Of a stretch of 64,000 nucleotides of DNA, positions 1 through 11,921 are shown piece after piece (the first letter of the stretch is position 1; each line of letters starts with the position of its first letter). Both the position numbers and the translations under genes were made by a program. The DNA comes from Tetrapyrgos nigripes (lineage: Eukaryota; Basidiomycota; Agaricomycetes; Agaricales; Campanellaceae), in NCBI GenBank assembly GCA_013368315.1, contig JAACJM010000006.1, positions 310,001 to 374,000 on the forward strand. Reading direction: 5' to 3'. The notes under the pieces are model-generated. The model was not told where the DNA came from, searched no databases, and saw only the letters and a program-made list of their open reading frames with translations.

Positions 1-59
1 AGATAGAAGAAAGACCTAATATGAAAAGACAAGAGACACACTAGATTTGAGACCAACAT

Positions 60-250
60 GACATTATTGTTGACATCAGCAGTCACTGGATACAGTCCAA
101 ATCAAGTCCAGACTGCGATGTCATGATGGGCCATCATCAATGAGTGCTTGACAAGCACCAAAAAACAGGGGTGGGAGTTTGAACCCATGGGAAAGATCTG
201 GATAGGAAGATTGATTCACAGTTATTATAGAGTTTGACAGGTTTTATAAG
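60..250 (+). repeat. Dispersed repeat family A, decayed copy 1
   Basis: This stretch carries the core GGGTGGGAGTTTGAACC (about 171-186) followed by a GGAAAGATCTGG-like block. The same core recurs near 11735, 24604 and 37081, in each case after a block ending in GAGCGC/GAGTGC and CACCAA. This copy is rich in TpG and CpA compared with the 37-kb copy, so it looks like an older, deaminated version. It codes for nothing recognisable. The rest of 1-1470 shows only AT-rich decayed sequence. Confidence 0.6.
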
Positions 251-1502
251 GTTCAAAGCCAGTAATATAAGGTTAAAAGGTTTATCGAGGGAATGCACTG
301 GATGAATGATCTGAGAAAGGGTTCAATAGTGAAGTAAAAGAGGAAGGAGGGCAGAGAACTGTAGCAGTTTGTGACAGCAGAGGCTAAACCAAGATGTAAT
401 GAAGAATGTGGTATACATAATATAATGAATGAACCCTTCAGTGTGAGTAGATTGTTGTCAAATGAAGTGTAGTGAAGTTGGCTACACTAGAGATAAGCAC
501 AGACACACCAAAAATAGAAAGTCAAGCTTGACTGTGAGCTTGAAAAACTGGTGGCCCTCTTCAACATATCTGTTGACAGTACTGGTGCATGTACTGGTCC
601 TTTATATTTTCTCTCTAGTGTTTTTTTACCTCTTTTGTCATTGGAGAATGTTGTGTAGTTAGGGTTCCTATCAGATCGGATGATCTGGTGCCATCCAAGT
701 GATTGTGCTTCGGATTCAGATCCTCCACCAACTGACAGATGGCATCCGACCAATCCAAGGATGATCTGAAGATGGGTTAGGAGCATGTGAATTCTTCATT
801 GTTGGCAAATTTTGACCAGTCTCAGGCTTTCCCAAGGTACTATACAGTAACTCACATCTCATTTTAGTTTTATTTTTTAATCTACAAAGTGACCTGCAAT
901 TTAAATGGTAGTCTACTTAGCATGAGAACATTCTTCCTTGAAGCACTGAAAGCAACTGAGAGACTGTAGTATGTACCCAGTGATTTTCATAATTAAAATA
1001 AGTACTCTACTTCAAAGCATAGAATTGAATGAAATACTTGAAAAAAAGCGCAGAATGAGACTCTCAGGCATCATACAGTGAAGGTGCATCAAAGCTGTGC
1101 TCATCTAGCGATCATCCGTCAGATGCTCGGATACCATCCAGCAGATGCGGATTGGACTTTTTAAGACCACAATCCAAGTGGATGGCATCCGAATCTGACC
1201 CAATCCAATCTGATAGGAGCCCTATGTGTAGTGTTGTCTCTGGTCTCTTGCTCTCTGCTTGATGCTTCCAACTTCATTTCTTTTACACCATCTATTTTGA
1301 ACCAGTGTTCACTGGTTTTCATTTGTATGCTTACACATACTTATTTCGCTGATAATACTGTCAGTAGCTAGTACATGTTTAGTGTACAAATGAAAACTAG
1401 GAAAACTATGGTATTGGTAGGCTTTGTTGAGGGAAGGGCCTCATAGCTTGCCATGCAAAGCAGTGGCCTCTTACCCCAGTAAACTCAGCCTCATTTCATT
1501 CA

Positions 1503-1900
1503 GCCTTGTAATTGAGGCGAAAGTTGTTGTAAGAGAAACACTGTGATTGTGATTGTCACAGAGGTGTGCCAGTCAGAAAATACAGTGTTTTTGACACATA
1601 CATTGGAGGTACACAGAGACCAGAGGGGCAGAATAGCAAGAATACAGTCATGACAATGCCAATAATCAGTCAAGAACAGCAAAAAACACATCTGGTGATA
1701 CATACACACAACTATTTGTGTATCATCAGTCTGGATCCTCGAGACTAATCTGGTGAGCCAAAATATTGTAGTTATCAGCTCCCTATGCTAGCACAGTCTT
1801 CTTCACAATTGGCATAGCCTCTGCCAGGTATTCATCTGGAAGTTCATACATCTTTGCTGCCTCGGTGATGTCACGAACTGCCACAGTTCTTTGTCCTCCT
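1503..1900 (-). pseudogene. Decayed second copy of the HIT-family gene fragment
   Basis: Bases 1503-1710 and 1815-1860 match the HIT gene fragment at 35.95-36.24 kb almost base for base, apart from many C/T and G/A differences (for example GTCGTCGTAAG there, GTTGTTGTAAG here). The matched part covers the intron region and the exon that in the other copy encodes a stretch around DELSDEYLAEAVPIAKK. No HIT active-site exon is present. It appears to be a partial duplicate that has lost CpG sites. Immediately upstream (about 1477-1516) lies the 36-bp AACTCAGCC...CCTYGTAA repeat end found at five other places in the window. Confidence 0.6.
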
Positions 1901-3110
1901 TCCTTTTCTTCATCATTGAACCTGGAATTCCTTCATCATTCATCTATTGCTTTTTCTCATTGATTTATACTCAGATTCATACTCAGTGAGCTCTATAATT
2001 TATGTCAAACTCTATAAAAACTGTCCATCAAACTTCTATTTCTTGGTACCTATATATATCCATATTTGATTGATAGTTCTTGTCACTTTTCTATTTTCAT
2101 TAACTTCTTAACTTCTTTTTCCATAGCCTTCTATCTTCTCATATATACTTGGACTCTCTGTAACTCATTCCCCAGTTCGTTCACTTCATCTCCCCTCTGT
2201 ACATCTGTCTACACAGTGTTGAGCCTAGTCAGCTTGCTCATCCTCTCTTATCTCTATCTCTCTATCTCAATCTATTGTTTTGTATTCACCCTCATATTAT
2301 GTGACTTGAGTGGTTATTTGAGTGTATTGACAACCTTGACACTTGAACGAACTCCCTTACACCCACTTCACTATCTTGAGTCCTTCTCCCTTCTCATTTT
2401 GTTCATCTCTGTTCTTAATTCCCTTTTTCCTTTCTCTCCACTTCATCTTGTATCTCCCACATTGTATTCCTTGCAGTTTGATTTCATATTGATTGCTTGC
2501 AGACACTACTTTGAGTAGACTGCAGATCCACTGTGTACTTTGAGTAACTGGTGTAGCAACAATTGTCCTCCCCTTTTCATATTTCATTCACCCTGGATTT
2601 GCTTCAAACCCCCTGAAAGTTCACCTGAATACAATTGACCACCTCTTCCCCTGCTGCTTTACCTAGTGAAAATCCAATCCTGGTATAGTCATGCAGAAGG
2701 TATTTGAGCCAATCCTTGTAACTATAATCAAAACTTTGTGTGTACAAAGTGTTGGATTTGGAGATTGAGACCAGGTGATGTTATTCTCTCTCTACTTGTA
2801 CATACAAGTCACCTTTGACCTCAATACCAAGGAGACTGTTGTTAAGATCACTGGACCCCTGTTTTTCAAAGAATATGGCACACCTTCCCCCATTATCATT
2901 GAGCCCTCCTTTTAACTCTCTCCACGACGTTGCATGAACACTTACAGTTTGTCTGACATCCCCAAACTCGCTTGTTACCATCAACAACATGCATTTCAGA
3001 AATTGGAAACTTGAGACATGTTCAGACATCCTAAACCTCCTAACCCAGATCTCCCTTGGCACATTTGTACATTCCAACCTTGCCCAAAGTGATATGATGA
3101 CAAGCATGTA
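1901..3110. other. Unassigned CT-rich sequence upstream of a gag remnant
   Basis: Bases 2050-2480 are strongly CT-rich on the plus strand and give a 150-codon frame of Leu/Ser/Phe/Tyr composition that I regard as a by-product of base composition. I see no LTR pair, primer-binding site or polypurine tract that I could defend, although the position just upstream of a gag frame would suit the 5' end of an LTR retroelement. Confidence 0.3.
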
Positions 3111-4613
3111 GTTAACACTGATTGGGCGACAGTTCCAGACTCATCTCAAGAACATCTTTTCAATAGACCACACGAGGTTGAAGAACCAGAACACATTGAG
3201 CACAATCAACCTGCAGACAAAGAAGAACAGGAAGTTGTAAGCTGTTCTCCATCACCAGAAGACAATTCAACTCATTCTCTGTCACCCAAAGATAATCCTA
3301 CCCCTCCACCACCACTGTCTACAGATCCTCCTAGTGCACCTCCTCCCTCAGAAGCAGCTTCTACTTCTAATACCCAGCCTAAACCATCTTTGAATGCACT
3401 GTCAACTTCGAATTGCCCTAGTGCACCATCTTCTGATCCTAATCCCAATCCTTCATCATCTACAATTTCTTCTACTGAAGGACCATTCATAGCTCCTTGT
3501 TGTTGTCCTCCTTCTGCCTCTCCAGATCCATCAGATCCAGATGACTCAGTAATGGCTGATGTAGTGCCTAATGATTCCAACAGTAACTCAGAATGAGGAA
3601 GGAAACCTGATGTGTTTACTGGAGAATGAGACAAGGCTAAACAATGGTTAGCTTCATTCAACAACTACCTATGTCAGAACAAAGTCAAGTACTCAACTGA
3701 GGACTCTAAGGTGTCCTTATTCCTTTTGTTCTTCACAGGAGAAAAAGGAAGAGACTGGGCAACTCAGTGTATCACAGAGAGAGAAGATGATGAGGAGGAT
3801 GAGAGTGTTAAGCCAGAAGAGAGGTGATGGATGATGTTAAAGGAAATTAAGGATAGGTTCAAGAAGGATTTCAAAGCACTTGCTGCAGATGATGTGGCAA
3901 GGACTAAGATCAAGAACACTAGGATGAAGAGGACAGATATTAGTGGATACAACAGTATCTTTGATATGTATGGAGAAGAGTCAGACTTTGGAGAGATGGC
4001 TTTGTTGGAGTTTTACCAAGATGGGTTGCTTCAGAAACTTCACAAGTTGGTGGGACATACTTATCTGAAATGGAGGAGTTTTGACAAGTACAAGGAAAGA
4101 GCAATGAGTTTGCATTTGGAGTGGATGAAAGAAAGAGAAAGGTCTGGACATTGGAGATCCACCTCTACACTGAGGACAATTTCAGGTCCTTCTCAGGGAT
4201 GGACAGTGGCCAGCGTTAATGCACTTATGGCACCAGGTGCTCAATCATCTTTTACTTCTTTACCCAAGCTGACACCTGAAGAAAGAGACCGACTCTGCAA
4301 ACTAAAAATGTGCTTTGCATGTCAGCAACCTGACCATATGAGCAACAAGTGCCCCATTTTCTCAGACAATACCCTGAGACCATCTACATCTCAGAATACC
4401 CCTTATAACTTTCCTCCTTGTGCTGTTAGGACAGCTGACACTTCCACTTCAACTTCATTGTCGTCATTGTCTAGTTTGCCACCTGTAACAATAGCTCAAA
4501 CATGGTTGTCATCTTGTAGTGTGATTAAGGACATTTTGGACATGGTTAACAAAGTCAAGGGGTTGGAAGGAGAAGAGAAAGAGCAAGCCACTGTAGAATT
4601 GACGGATTTTTGA
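3111..4613 (+). pseudogene. Retrotransposon gag remnant with CCHC zinc knuckle
   Basis: One reading frame runs from about 3111 to 4613, broken by three in-frame TGA codons (3594-3596, 3627-3629, 3825-3827). It reads as a Pro/Ser/Asp-rich N-terminal part, then a capsid-like helical region (…KPDVFTGE, KAKQWLASFNNYL, GRDWATQ…) and a C-terminal zinc knuckle CFACQQPDHMSNKC at about 4309-4350, spacing C-x2-C-x4-H-x4-C. This is the layout of Gag from Ty3/gypsy-type LTR retrotransposons. Gag packages the element RNA into cytoplasmic particles. No protease, reverse transcriptase or integrase frame follows, so this is a gag-only relic. All three breaks are TGA. That fits TGG or CGA codons mutated by G-to-A or C-to-T changes. 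Confidence 0.8.
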
Positions 4614-5249
4614 ATCACTCTCCTGCTACATCATCAGGAGGAGTTGTACAGTATGCTGGACAATGTATGAACAATCGATATAGTGTGTTATATCCCTCTT
4701 GTGAGCGTACTTTCCTTTCAGAATTAAGAATGTCGGCAATCACTTGAAACCAACAGGTACCCTTGATAACACTCAAAACAGAACTCATCAGCAAAATTAC
4801 TGGCAGAAAAATCAACGCAGAAGCAGCTCTATCTGCTAGAAACATGCATGAAAAAAGGAGAAGTATACATATTTTATCATCCATCCACAAGAGCAAATTA
4901 CCATAGGCCTAGAAGCAGGCTATACCTACAGGTTATTTCTCATGGCTAGGGCAGGGCCTTATGGGTAGGTCTGGCAGGCTTTTCCTGATGGGGCAGAGGG
5001 CAGGGCAGGAGTAGGACTGGCAGATCTTTCCCACGACTGCTAGACAGTGGGTGGGACCTTAGGGAGCAGTAGGGAGGGTCTTTTCCACACCTAAAATTTT
5101 GATGCAGAGGTGCAGGCTTTCGGTAGGGCCCAGAATCAGCAAATAGAATAGGGGTAGGAGCTGTGGCTGGCTCAGAAAATGCAAAATAAATTCCTGGAGC
5201 CAGTGATGAAAAGTGCTATAGGTATATAAAAGGGTGTACTTTTGGTCAC
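4614..5249. repeat. Degenerate GGGCAGGG-type low-complexity tract
   Basis: Between about 4915 and 5120 the sequence is built from imperfect GGGCAGGG / GGYCTGGCAGG / TAGGGAGG units. It resembles the GGCCAGG tract near 23.7-24.2 kb in style but not in exact unit. The rest of the interval is AT-rich and has no convincing frame. Confidence 0.4.
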
Positions 5250-7224
5250 TGAATCCAAATATGCAATCAGATTTGCAATATCTGCAGTGGTTATAGAGAT
5301 ATGGCCAAAATACTGTCCAAAATACAGCAAAAGAGCAGGATGGGTAATGGCTCTGATCATCATGTAAATTGGTAGGATACTGCTTTAAGGCTCCCTGAAC
5401 ATGTGAATATAGTTTAATTTATTATATAATCAAAGCCTGATGAGATATCTTCAATTTACTCTCAAAAAAGTGAAAAACTTGGGATGGCCATGGACACTGC
5501 ATGTTATAGCATCTAATATAATTATTGATATGTCTACTAGGGTATTTTGGGTCTCTGAATCTGAATATCCACTGGGATAAGCTCTATATACTCTGGTTCT
5601 GCTGATATTGAGTACTTACTCCTAAATGTAGGTACCTGTGGCACCTACAAATATGCACTTCATAAATTTGGGTAGGTAGGTGGTTAAGTGGCATTTAGTG
5701 CTCTTAACGCTAATATGAAGTTATATTCTCCATATCCTCAATATATAAGACTTTATTTCCAATTTATCCCCAAACAATTCCCAAAAAAGCGAAAAAGTGA
5801 AATGGTCATGGACAGTGCATGATATGGCATCCAATATGATTATAGATATGTCTACTGGGGTACTTTGTGTCCCTGAATCCAAATATCAACTTGGATAAGG
5901 TTTATCTGCTGTGGTTACCCTGCTATTGAATACTTACCCCTAAACATAGGTACCTGTTGCACCTGCAAATATGTATCTTATAAAATTGTGTGGGTAGGTA
6001 GATAGGTGTTACGAGTCAATCCCATAAACATCAATATAAAGTCAAATCTTCCACATCCCCAAATTCCAAGACTCAAATAAATGTGAAAATAGTACCTTTT
6101 TCAACCATATACATGGGCATATCTCATTCCAGAGGTTATCACAGACACTCATACTGTGTATTTCATCTTTTAAGATCATTTGAATGAGAATAAGCCAGAT
6201 CTGTCAGATGTTCTAGGTACATGCACTAGCTTAAAGTCAGAATGAGTTCCACATCATGATACATGTAGCACCTAAGGTTATATCTGAGCATGTATTTCAG
6301 TAAGGACCACCAAACTGTTAATAATCGGAGTATAATGGTTTAGAATGATAGGTGAGCAGTCAGAATGCCAATAAGGGTCGAAATCAGCTAATAAATTGAG
6401 AATAGAGTCTTGGATCTTGGGAATCTGGAAGATATGACAGCATATTTGTGTTTGGGGCATCAATAAACACTTTTAAACCCACTCACCCAATTTTATAAGG
6501 TAGATATTTGCAAGTGTCACAGGTACCTATGTTTAGGGGTGACTGTTAAATAGTGAGGTAACCACAGCAGATAGACCTTATCCAAGTTGATATTTGGATT
6601 CAGGGACAAAAAGTACCCCAGTAGATATCCATGATCATATTGGATGCCGTATCATGCACTGTCCATGACCATTTCACTTTTTCGCTTTTTTGGGAATTTT
6701 CTGGGGATAAATTGGAAATAGTGTCTTGTATATTGAGGATATGGAGAATATAACATCATATTAGGGCTAAGAGCACTAAATGCCACTTAACCACCTACCT
6801 ACACAAATTTATAAAGTGCATATTTGTAGGTGCCACAGGTACCTACATTTAGGGGTAAGTATTCAATACCAGCAGAACCAGAGTATATAGAGTTTATCCC
6901 AGTGAATATTCTGATTCAGAGACCCAAACTACCCTAGTAGACATATCAATAATTATATTAGATGCTATAACATGCAGTGTCCATGGCCATCCCAAGTTTT
7001 TCACTTTTTTGAGAGTAAATTGAAGATATCTCATCAGGCTTTGATTATATAATAAACTAAAATATATTCACATGTTCAGGGAGTCTTAAAGCAGCATCCT
7101 ACCAATTTACATGATGATCAGAGCTGATTGCATGCAATGGCCAGTATGTATTTTGGACAGTATTTTGGCCATATCTCTATAACCACTGCAGATATTGCAA
7201 ATCTGATTGCATATTTGGATTCAG
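5250..7224. repeat. Large fold-back (inverted repeat), arms about 825 bp
   Basis: Bases about 5250-6075 are the reverse complement of about 6400-7224, with a spacer of about 320 bp. Each arm is itself a tandem pair of related units of about 300 bp. The landmarks CCATGGACACTGCATG/TATGG, ATATGTCTACTRGGGTA and AGGTACCTGT occur twice per arm, for example near 5490 and 5805, and in inverse order near 6655 and 6980. Arms differ at scattered transitions, so the structure is old. CpG is nearly absent. No protein is encoded; mirrored short frames near 5172-5363 (minus) and 7128-7343 (plus) simply reflect the inverted repeat. It resembles a fold-back transposon or a head-to-head pair of non-autonomous elements. 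Confidence 0.85.
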
Positions 7225-8633
7225 TCTTTTTCATCACCATGCCCTGCAAAAAATTAAGGATCATCGTCAAGCCACCTGTAAAAATTTTGCAACCTAGAAC
7301 CTGTGGAAAATTTGACTGGGAAGGACCTGTGAGAAATTCCTGACTTGCACGAAAAGCAACCTGTAAAACTTTTCGGCTCATCTGGCTACCTGCAAAAAAA
7401 TCATGATGCTCTACACAGTCAGAACCTGCAAAAAATTTGCTGAACAAGGCACCTGCAAAAACCCGAATTTTTGGACAATATTACTGCCATATGTTTATTA
7501 GTACTATATAGCGATTATTTCATGGTCTATGCCTATCCTGTCCTATTCTATCTCTTGAATTTAATGAAAGGTTTGGCCTTCGCCACTTGCGGCCATCCCC
7601 CCCAGTCATTATGTACAGGGAAAATTATGGTGTATAGATAACGGCCGCAGCTACTGGTCTGTGTGGCTTCGAAGGACAGCATTAATATTTTATAGCGCTG
7701 ACTGGTTCAAATATCTGCGAACGCTGGCGTTCCGATATAGAAGGGGTGGCGTCGGACCTGAATTATGACAGATATGTCTCTATTCTTGAATCCCTTGTAT
7801 TTTCTCTCGAGCTCATATCCATGGTCTCTTTTCTGTTTGCCGAACCTTTAGGTTTGGCTCCTTACAGGAAGTTGTCGATAGCCCATTTCCCACAAACCAT
7901 ATATAGAAATATATTATATTCATTCCCGAACCTTTCGGAAAATCACCTTCTAGTTTCACCGGACCCCGAGTGTCAATTCATCCTCATTGTCTTCCTTCTA
8001 TATAAGTACTTTGTTCTCACTTATCGCCTGCTTCATTCTTGATTTTATTTTTCCCTCTGTGCCAGCCTATATTAAGGACCCATTTGTCACTTGAGCCAGC
8101 TGAGGAAAAAAACAGATTTCGATGATCCTCCCTCTTCTTAGTGCGTGACTGTACATGTGCAGGTCTGCTCTGTGGCTTCCTTTTTTGCAAGGTTACCTAC
8201 TAGTCACTTATATTTCCATGCTTTTCTCTTGGCACCCATTTAGCTTCAAGTACCTTAAACGTCAAACCAATGCCATTGACTAAGGACTTTTACTACTCAA
8301 AAAAAGGTTCGGCTCTTGCCGCTAGCGGCGATACCCCACTGTCATACTCTTTTACATTCCTTGGCTGCCACTAGATCGTTTCTTGGGTAAAGTTTGGGTA
8401 AAGTGTCCAATAGTCTCCGAACATGTCAAAACTCAACATTCAAAGTATAATTTTAGTGCCATTCACTCGTATTTCCGTTCTTTGGCTAGTACTGACCGAA
8501 ACATCTTACTCGGATCAACTTGGTCAGATTCAGGTAAGTGGATTTATCAATGCGTTTTTACAGGGGGTGTACGACTTGCAGTCCTATCACTTTCTTCCCT
8601 TCCTCCTCGTCTCTCCAGGCCGGAACCTCAGAA
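7225..8633. other. Unassigned region with a repeated GGTTYGGCYYTTGCC motif
   Basis: A short motif reading GGTTTGGCCTTCGCCACTTG near 7570 recurs as GGTTCGGCTCTTGCCGCTAG near 8306, in the same orientation, each followed by a C-run and GTCAT. The two may be direct-repeat ends of a small element of about 740 bp. No coding region is convincing here. The stretch just before 8634 could hold the promoter of the following gene. Confidence 0.3.
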
Positions 8634-11145
8634 ATGGAACTTTTTCGAGGATCTCAGAATATTTCTTTCTCGGATAACTCCAGCGTCAACGTCCATAACT
8701 ATGGCATCATCGTGCAGAAGGAGTATATGCTTGGAAAACACAGGCTGTCAGATGACGAAGGAGAAGATGTAGCAGATCCTGAAGCACGAGAGAAACGTCT
8801 TCGCCTACGAGCAATATTGGATGATGTGAGTCTTTGCAGGTATTGGTTTCACTTACAACTGATATAGAACCGACGTTCTTACAGTTTGAGGAATACCGAC
8901 ATGGGAACATTATCATAGACCGCATCTTCAGCCCTAGTCAGACTCCCCACTCTCAAAATCAACGAAAAGTACAAGTTGTCAGATTGGCATCCAGGCGGAA
9001 TGAGTCTGCGAAAACTTTTGTGGCCGTCTCTTATGAGGGAAGGAAGGCAGATAAGGCGAGCTTCACAGTTTATATCACAGTGGATTCATAGTCCTGACTT
9101 TTACTCATCAAGATGTGGTTCAAAGACTTGCAGAAGTATTCTCGTGTTAGGTGAGAGGGTGTTGCTTATTTTGTGGTTTCCCAGACTGAATCAGTCTTAC
9201 TTGGGTTCATTTGAAGAGAGCCAAATGCATTGCAGTCGTATGCCTTCACTCGGTCCAAACAATATCCGTCATTGATATTCCACTCTGAAGGTAAGTATTG
9301 TACAAGTATTGTCTATATTTGACTCCTTACGCTGTAGTAATAATTTCTCAAAGAGCACCTGCCAATTGTTGAAGTGTTGAAGGCAGTACCACCCATAGTT
9401 TACTGCTATCTAGGCTACCGTTTGGTGGGCTATTAATTCGTGACCCGAGCTTGCCATTGACAAGATGACAGTGGGCTGAAAAGCAAGGGCTTGATGAAGT
9501 GGCGTCAAGATTTGTGAGTTGCCACAAGAGTCTGTTGGTAATCATCGCTGAACTCTTCAAAGCATGAGAGATTTGATCTTCAGAATGATTATTCTAAAGT
9601 CTGGCTGCAGACTTCTAATGGAATGTTATGCTTCGGGCCTTATGTTCCTGAACCCATCTCACTGGCAGAGCCAGAGCAGTTACTTCATTATCCTTTGACA
9701 GCCAGAGAAATTTCACCTTTGCCCCACTGTCATTCCTCTAATGCAGTCATCAACTATATCCATCAGTACCTAGGAAGTGACCTCCATAGTTTCATAGCAT
9801 CAGGGATGCCGATGGAATATCAACCCCATTGTTATGAGTTGCCAGTGATATCCTTAGGAGCTCTGTATCGTGGATATTCAAAGGAACCACTAGGTTACAT
9901 ACCGTCCCGCCGTGAGGATTGGACTGCATACCACTGGGAGGATTTTAATGGGAAGCAGCTTGGTGTTCTCCAGGAGAATGGTTGGACTCGGCAAGTATCT
10001 CTTCATTGGTACATGGAGATAACCATTCTAACAACATGAGACTAGCACAATGCCATGCAAGAATATCCCCCTCTCTCTCTACACTCAATTTTCTATGCAT
10101 GTCAGTCCTAGTCTCAAGATAAATTCCACTTGGCTGGCCCAAGCAAATTGGATATTCCATGAGATGGGAGTAGACCCACGTCAGTATCAGGATTTCCATA
10201 AGTGTTTGTCTGTACTGTGTATGCAGCTGCTGAGCGTTATGATTTGCAGACCTTGTGGGCAACATTGTTTACACAGTCAGATTATATTATAATCACAGCT
10301 TCAAACATTTCCCACCAGAAGTCATCTATCTCTTCCTCCCTCCTCTTGAAGAGATACAAGGGTCACAGAAAGGCCTAACATTTTCTACTGAACTACAATC
10401 TCCCTTCTGGTCTTTTGACCCCTCGGGCTCCACCATAATCAGCCTAAGGACTGCTATATGCCTTGGACTCCCTAAGGTCAAGGTTTGGGTCGATGTAGGG
10501 TGTTCGGGGTTTATGCGACCCTTGTCCATGGCTTTATGGGACTATCAGCGGGGCTGCAGCCATGATCCACATACAAATACCTACTGCCTGAGCATGGAAT
10601 GCCAATCTTTGTATGGAACCCAAATCCAAATGTATTGTATCAGGAAGAATGCGATCACGGTGAGTGCATTTGAGCAATCTAATCTGCTTGCTAATTCGTC
10701 CGTATGTCTTACTTGTTTCTTGTAGAAGCTACATCCATCCATGAAGAGAACTCGTACAATCCAAACGTGGATAGAGATGATGCCAGATTGAACAGATTGC
10801 AGATGTGCTATGATTCACTAAAGTTCCACACGACAGATTGCGCATTCAGCCAAGGTGCCAAGGAATATATGTGGAACCTTGGAAATTGGCTAGATACAGG
10901 AGTGGGCACTGAAGTCCGGAACTCTCTCCTTTCTGACTCAGAATCGGACTCTGGTTCAGATGATGAAGGGTACAGGCCGTCCAACCTGTGGAGGGAGCCA
11001 TGGCGGTCAATTCACGAGTGTCATGATCTTAGACTATATTCTAACAATTATGTCTGGGATGATGAGAAGGAGATAATAGTACACAGGGGACGTCGGGATT
11101 CTCTTCCACCTTCATGGGCTCCTCAAGAATATTCCTTACAGACAT
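8634..11145 (+). pseudogene. Decayed multi-exon gene of an uncharacterised Agaricomycete family
   Basis: I can follow a spliced reading through most of this interval. Exon 1 (8634-8825) starts MELFRGSQNISF, a short N-terminal style shared with many Agaricomycete NACHT- and kinase-like proteins. Intron 8826-8884 joins it to FEEYRHGNIIIDRIF. Later come QKYSRVR, a block at 9623-10025 containing GKQLGVLQENGW, then STWLAQANWIFHEMG, and at about 10318-10650 a C-terminal part with PPEVIYLFLPPLEE, FWSFDPSG, LGLPKVKVW and GCSHDP. The last exon, joined by intron GTGAGT...TTGTAG (about 10660-10725), encodes an acidic tail ending at 11145. A reading-frame slip near 10590 and several others in 9050-9600 and 10030-10250 prevent one continuous frame. 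The family occurs widely in Agaricomycetes with no known biochemical function; the identification is from memory of its sequence style. Confidence 0.5.
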
Positions 11146-11227
11146 AGCCAAGTTGCTTTACCTTGATGATCTATTTACAGTTTCACAATGTATCACAGTC
11201 TCACAGAAAGTTTCAAAGTAAAAAACT

Positions 11228-11470
11228 CTATTTCGATGCTATTGTACATGGCACCTTAATCTGCCGTCCTATCCGTCCTGATCCAAGTAACAGTTCATCA
11301 ATACCCTCCCACCTCCAAGGATCTGCCTCATTACCCCTCCTTTCTCGAAACTCATGGAATGAAGTCAATAACTCACCTTCTCCCCCCTCCCAGTAAATAT
11401 CTTGAGTATATTTTGAGGAGAGTCTAACAAAGTCTTCGCGAAACTTGGCGATGAGTAGAGGATGACTTGA
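11228..11470 (-). pseudogene. Orphan C-terminal coding fragment, unknown family
   Basis: On the minus strand one open frame of about 80 codons ends at TAG (11228-11230). It contains LLIAKFREDFVRLSSKY and then ADPWRWEGIDELLLGSG. Composition and codon use look protein-like. A decayed copy of about 150 bp of it (ADPW...) is found at 27.13-27.29 kb, fused to other sequence. There is no start codon, since the upstream side runs into a dispersed repeat at about 11520. I do not recognise the family. Confidence 0.4.
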
Positions 11471-11519
11471 GAAAGTTGAGGATATTCAGCAGCCACGCAC
11501 AGCAACAAAAATATCAATG

Positions 11520-11772
11520 ACTGGGGTAAAGTGCCATCGCTTCGCATGGCAAGCTACGAGGCCCTCAGATCGGGGGAGGAAGCAGGAGGAAGACAAGGCA
11601 CACCCTGATGCTGCCTACGCTGCCTTGGTTATGCGTTTGTCCAAGGAAGCCGTGAACGACGTCATGATGGTCTCGACTCTCGACTGTGATTCCAGATCTA
11701 TGATCAATGAGCGCTTGCTGAGCACCAACAAACAGGGGTGGGAGTTTGAACCTGCGGAAAAGTTTTCGAGGT
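11520..11772 (+). repeat. Dispersed repeat family A, copy 2, abutting the hydrophobin fragment
   Basis: It starts with CTGGGGTAAA...GCCATCGCTTCGC and GCAAGCTACGAGGCC, as does the copy at 36437. It continues through AAGGAAGCCGTGAACRACGTCATG and the GGGTGGGAGTTTGAACC core (about 11736). Its right edge sits against the hydrophobin coding sequence at about 11772. The reverse complement of the core (GGTTCAAACTCCC) resembles a tRNA-type B box, so a tRNA-derived SINE origin is possible but unproven. Confidence 0.6.
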
Positions 11773-11774
11773 CG

Positions 11775-11864
11775 ACCAGTGTTGCATTGACCTTGATGAA
11801 CTTCAAGGGGTGTGGCAGCCGCAAGGGTAGCAAGAGCAGCGACGGTGAGGAATTTGAACTGCAT
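11775..11864 (-). pseudogene. Truncated class I hydrophobin, first 30 codons only
   Basis: The minus strand from 11864 encodes MQFKFLTVAALATL...AAATP, a clean signal peptide, followed by QGQCNTG, the run that precedes the first cysteine pair (QCC) in Agaricomycete class I hydrophobins. Hydrophobins are small secreted proteins with eight cysteines that self-assemble at air-water and hyphal surfaces. After CNTG the coding sequence stops abruptly and a dispersed repeat begins, so seven of the eight cysteines are missing. The sequence just upstream (11865-11921) looks like a real fungal 5' leader: AC-rich and ending CTTTCATC before the ATG. The promoter has also been displaced by an insertion at 11922-13213. 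The gene is dead. Identification as a hydrophobin rests on the signal peptide and the CNTG context alone. Confidence 0.7.
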
Positions 11865-11921
11865 GATGAAAGAGAGTTGTTGGTTTGGAACGATTGTGAG
11901 TTGCTTCGAGTGAAGAAACAT

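Noticed and set aside
2066..2518. 150-codon plus-strand frame
   Set aside because: Leu/Ser/Phe/Tyr-rich product of a CT-rich tract, with no domain and an equally open frame on the other strand.
11735..11760. tRNA gene (B-box-like GGTTCAAACTCCC on the minus strand)
   Set aside because: No A box or cloverleaf can be built around it in any of the four copies; at most a tRNA-derived SINE trace.
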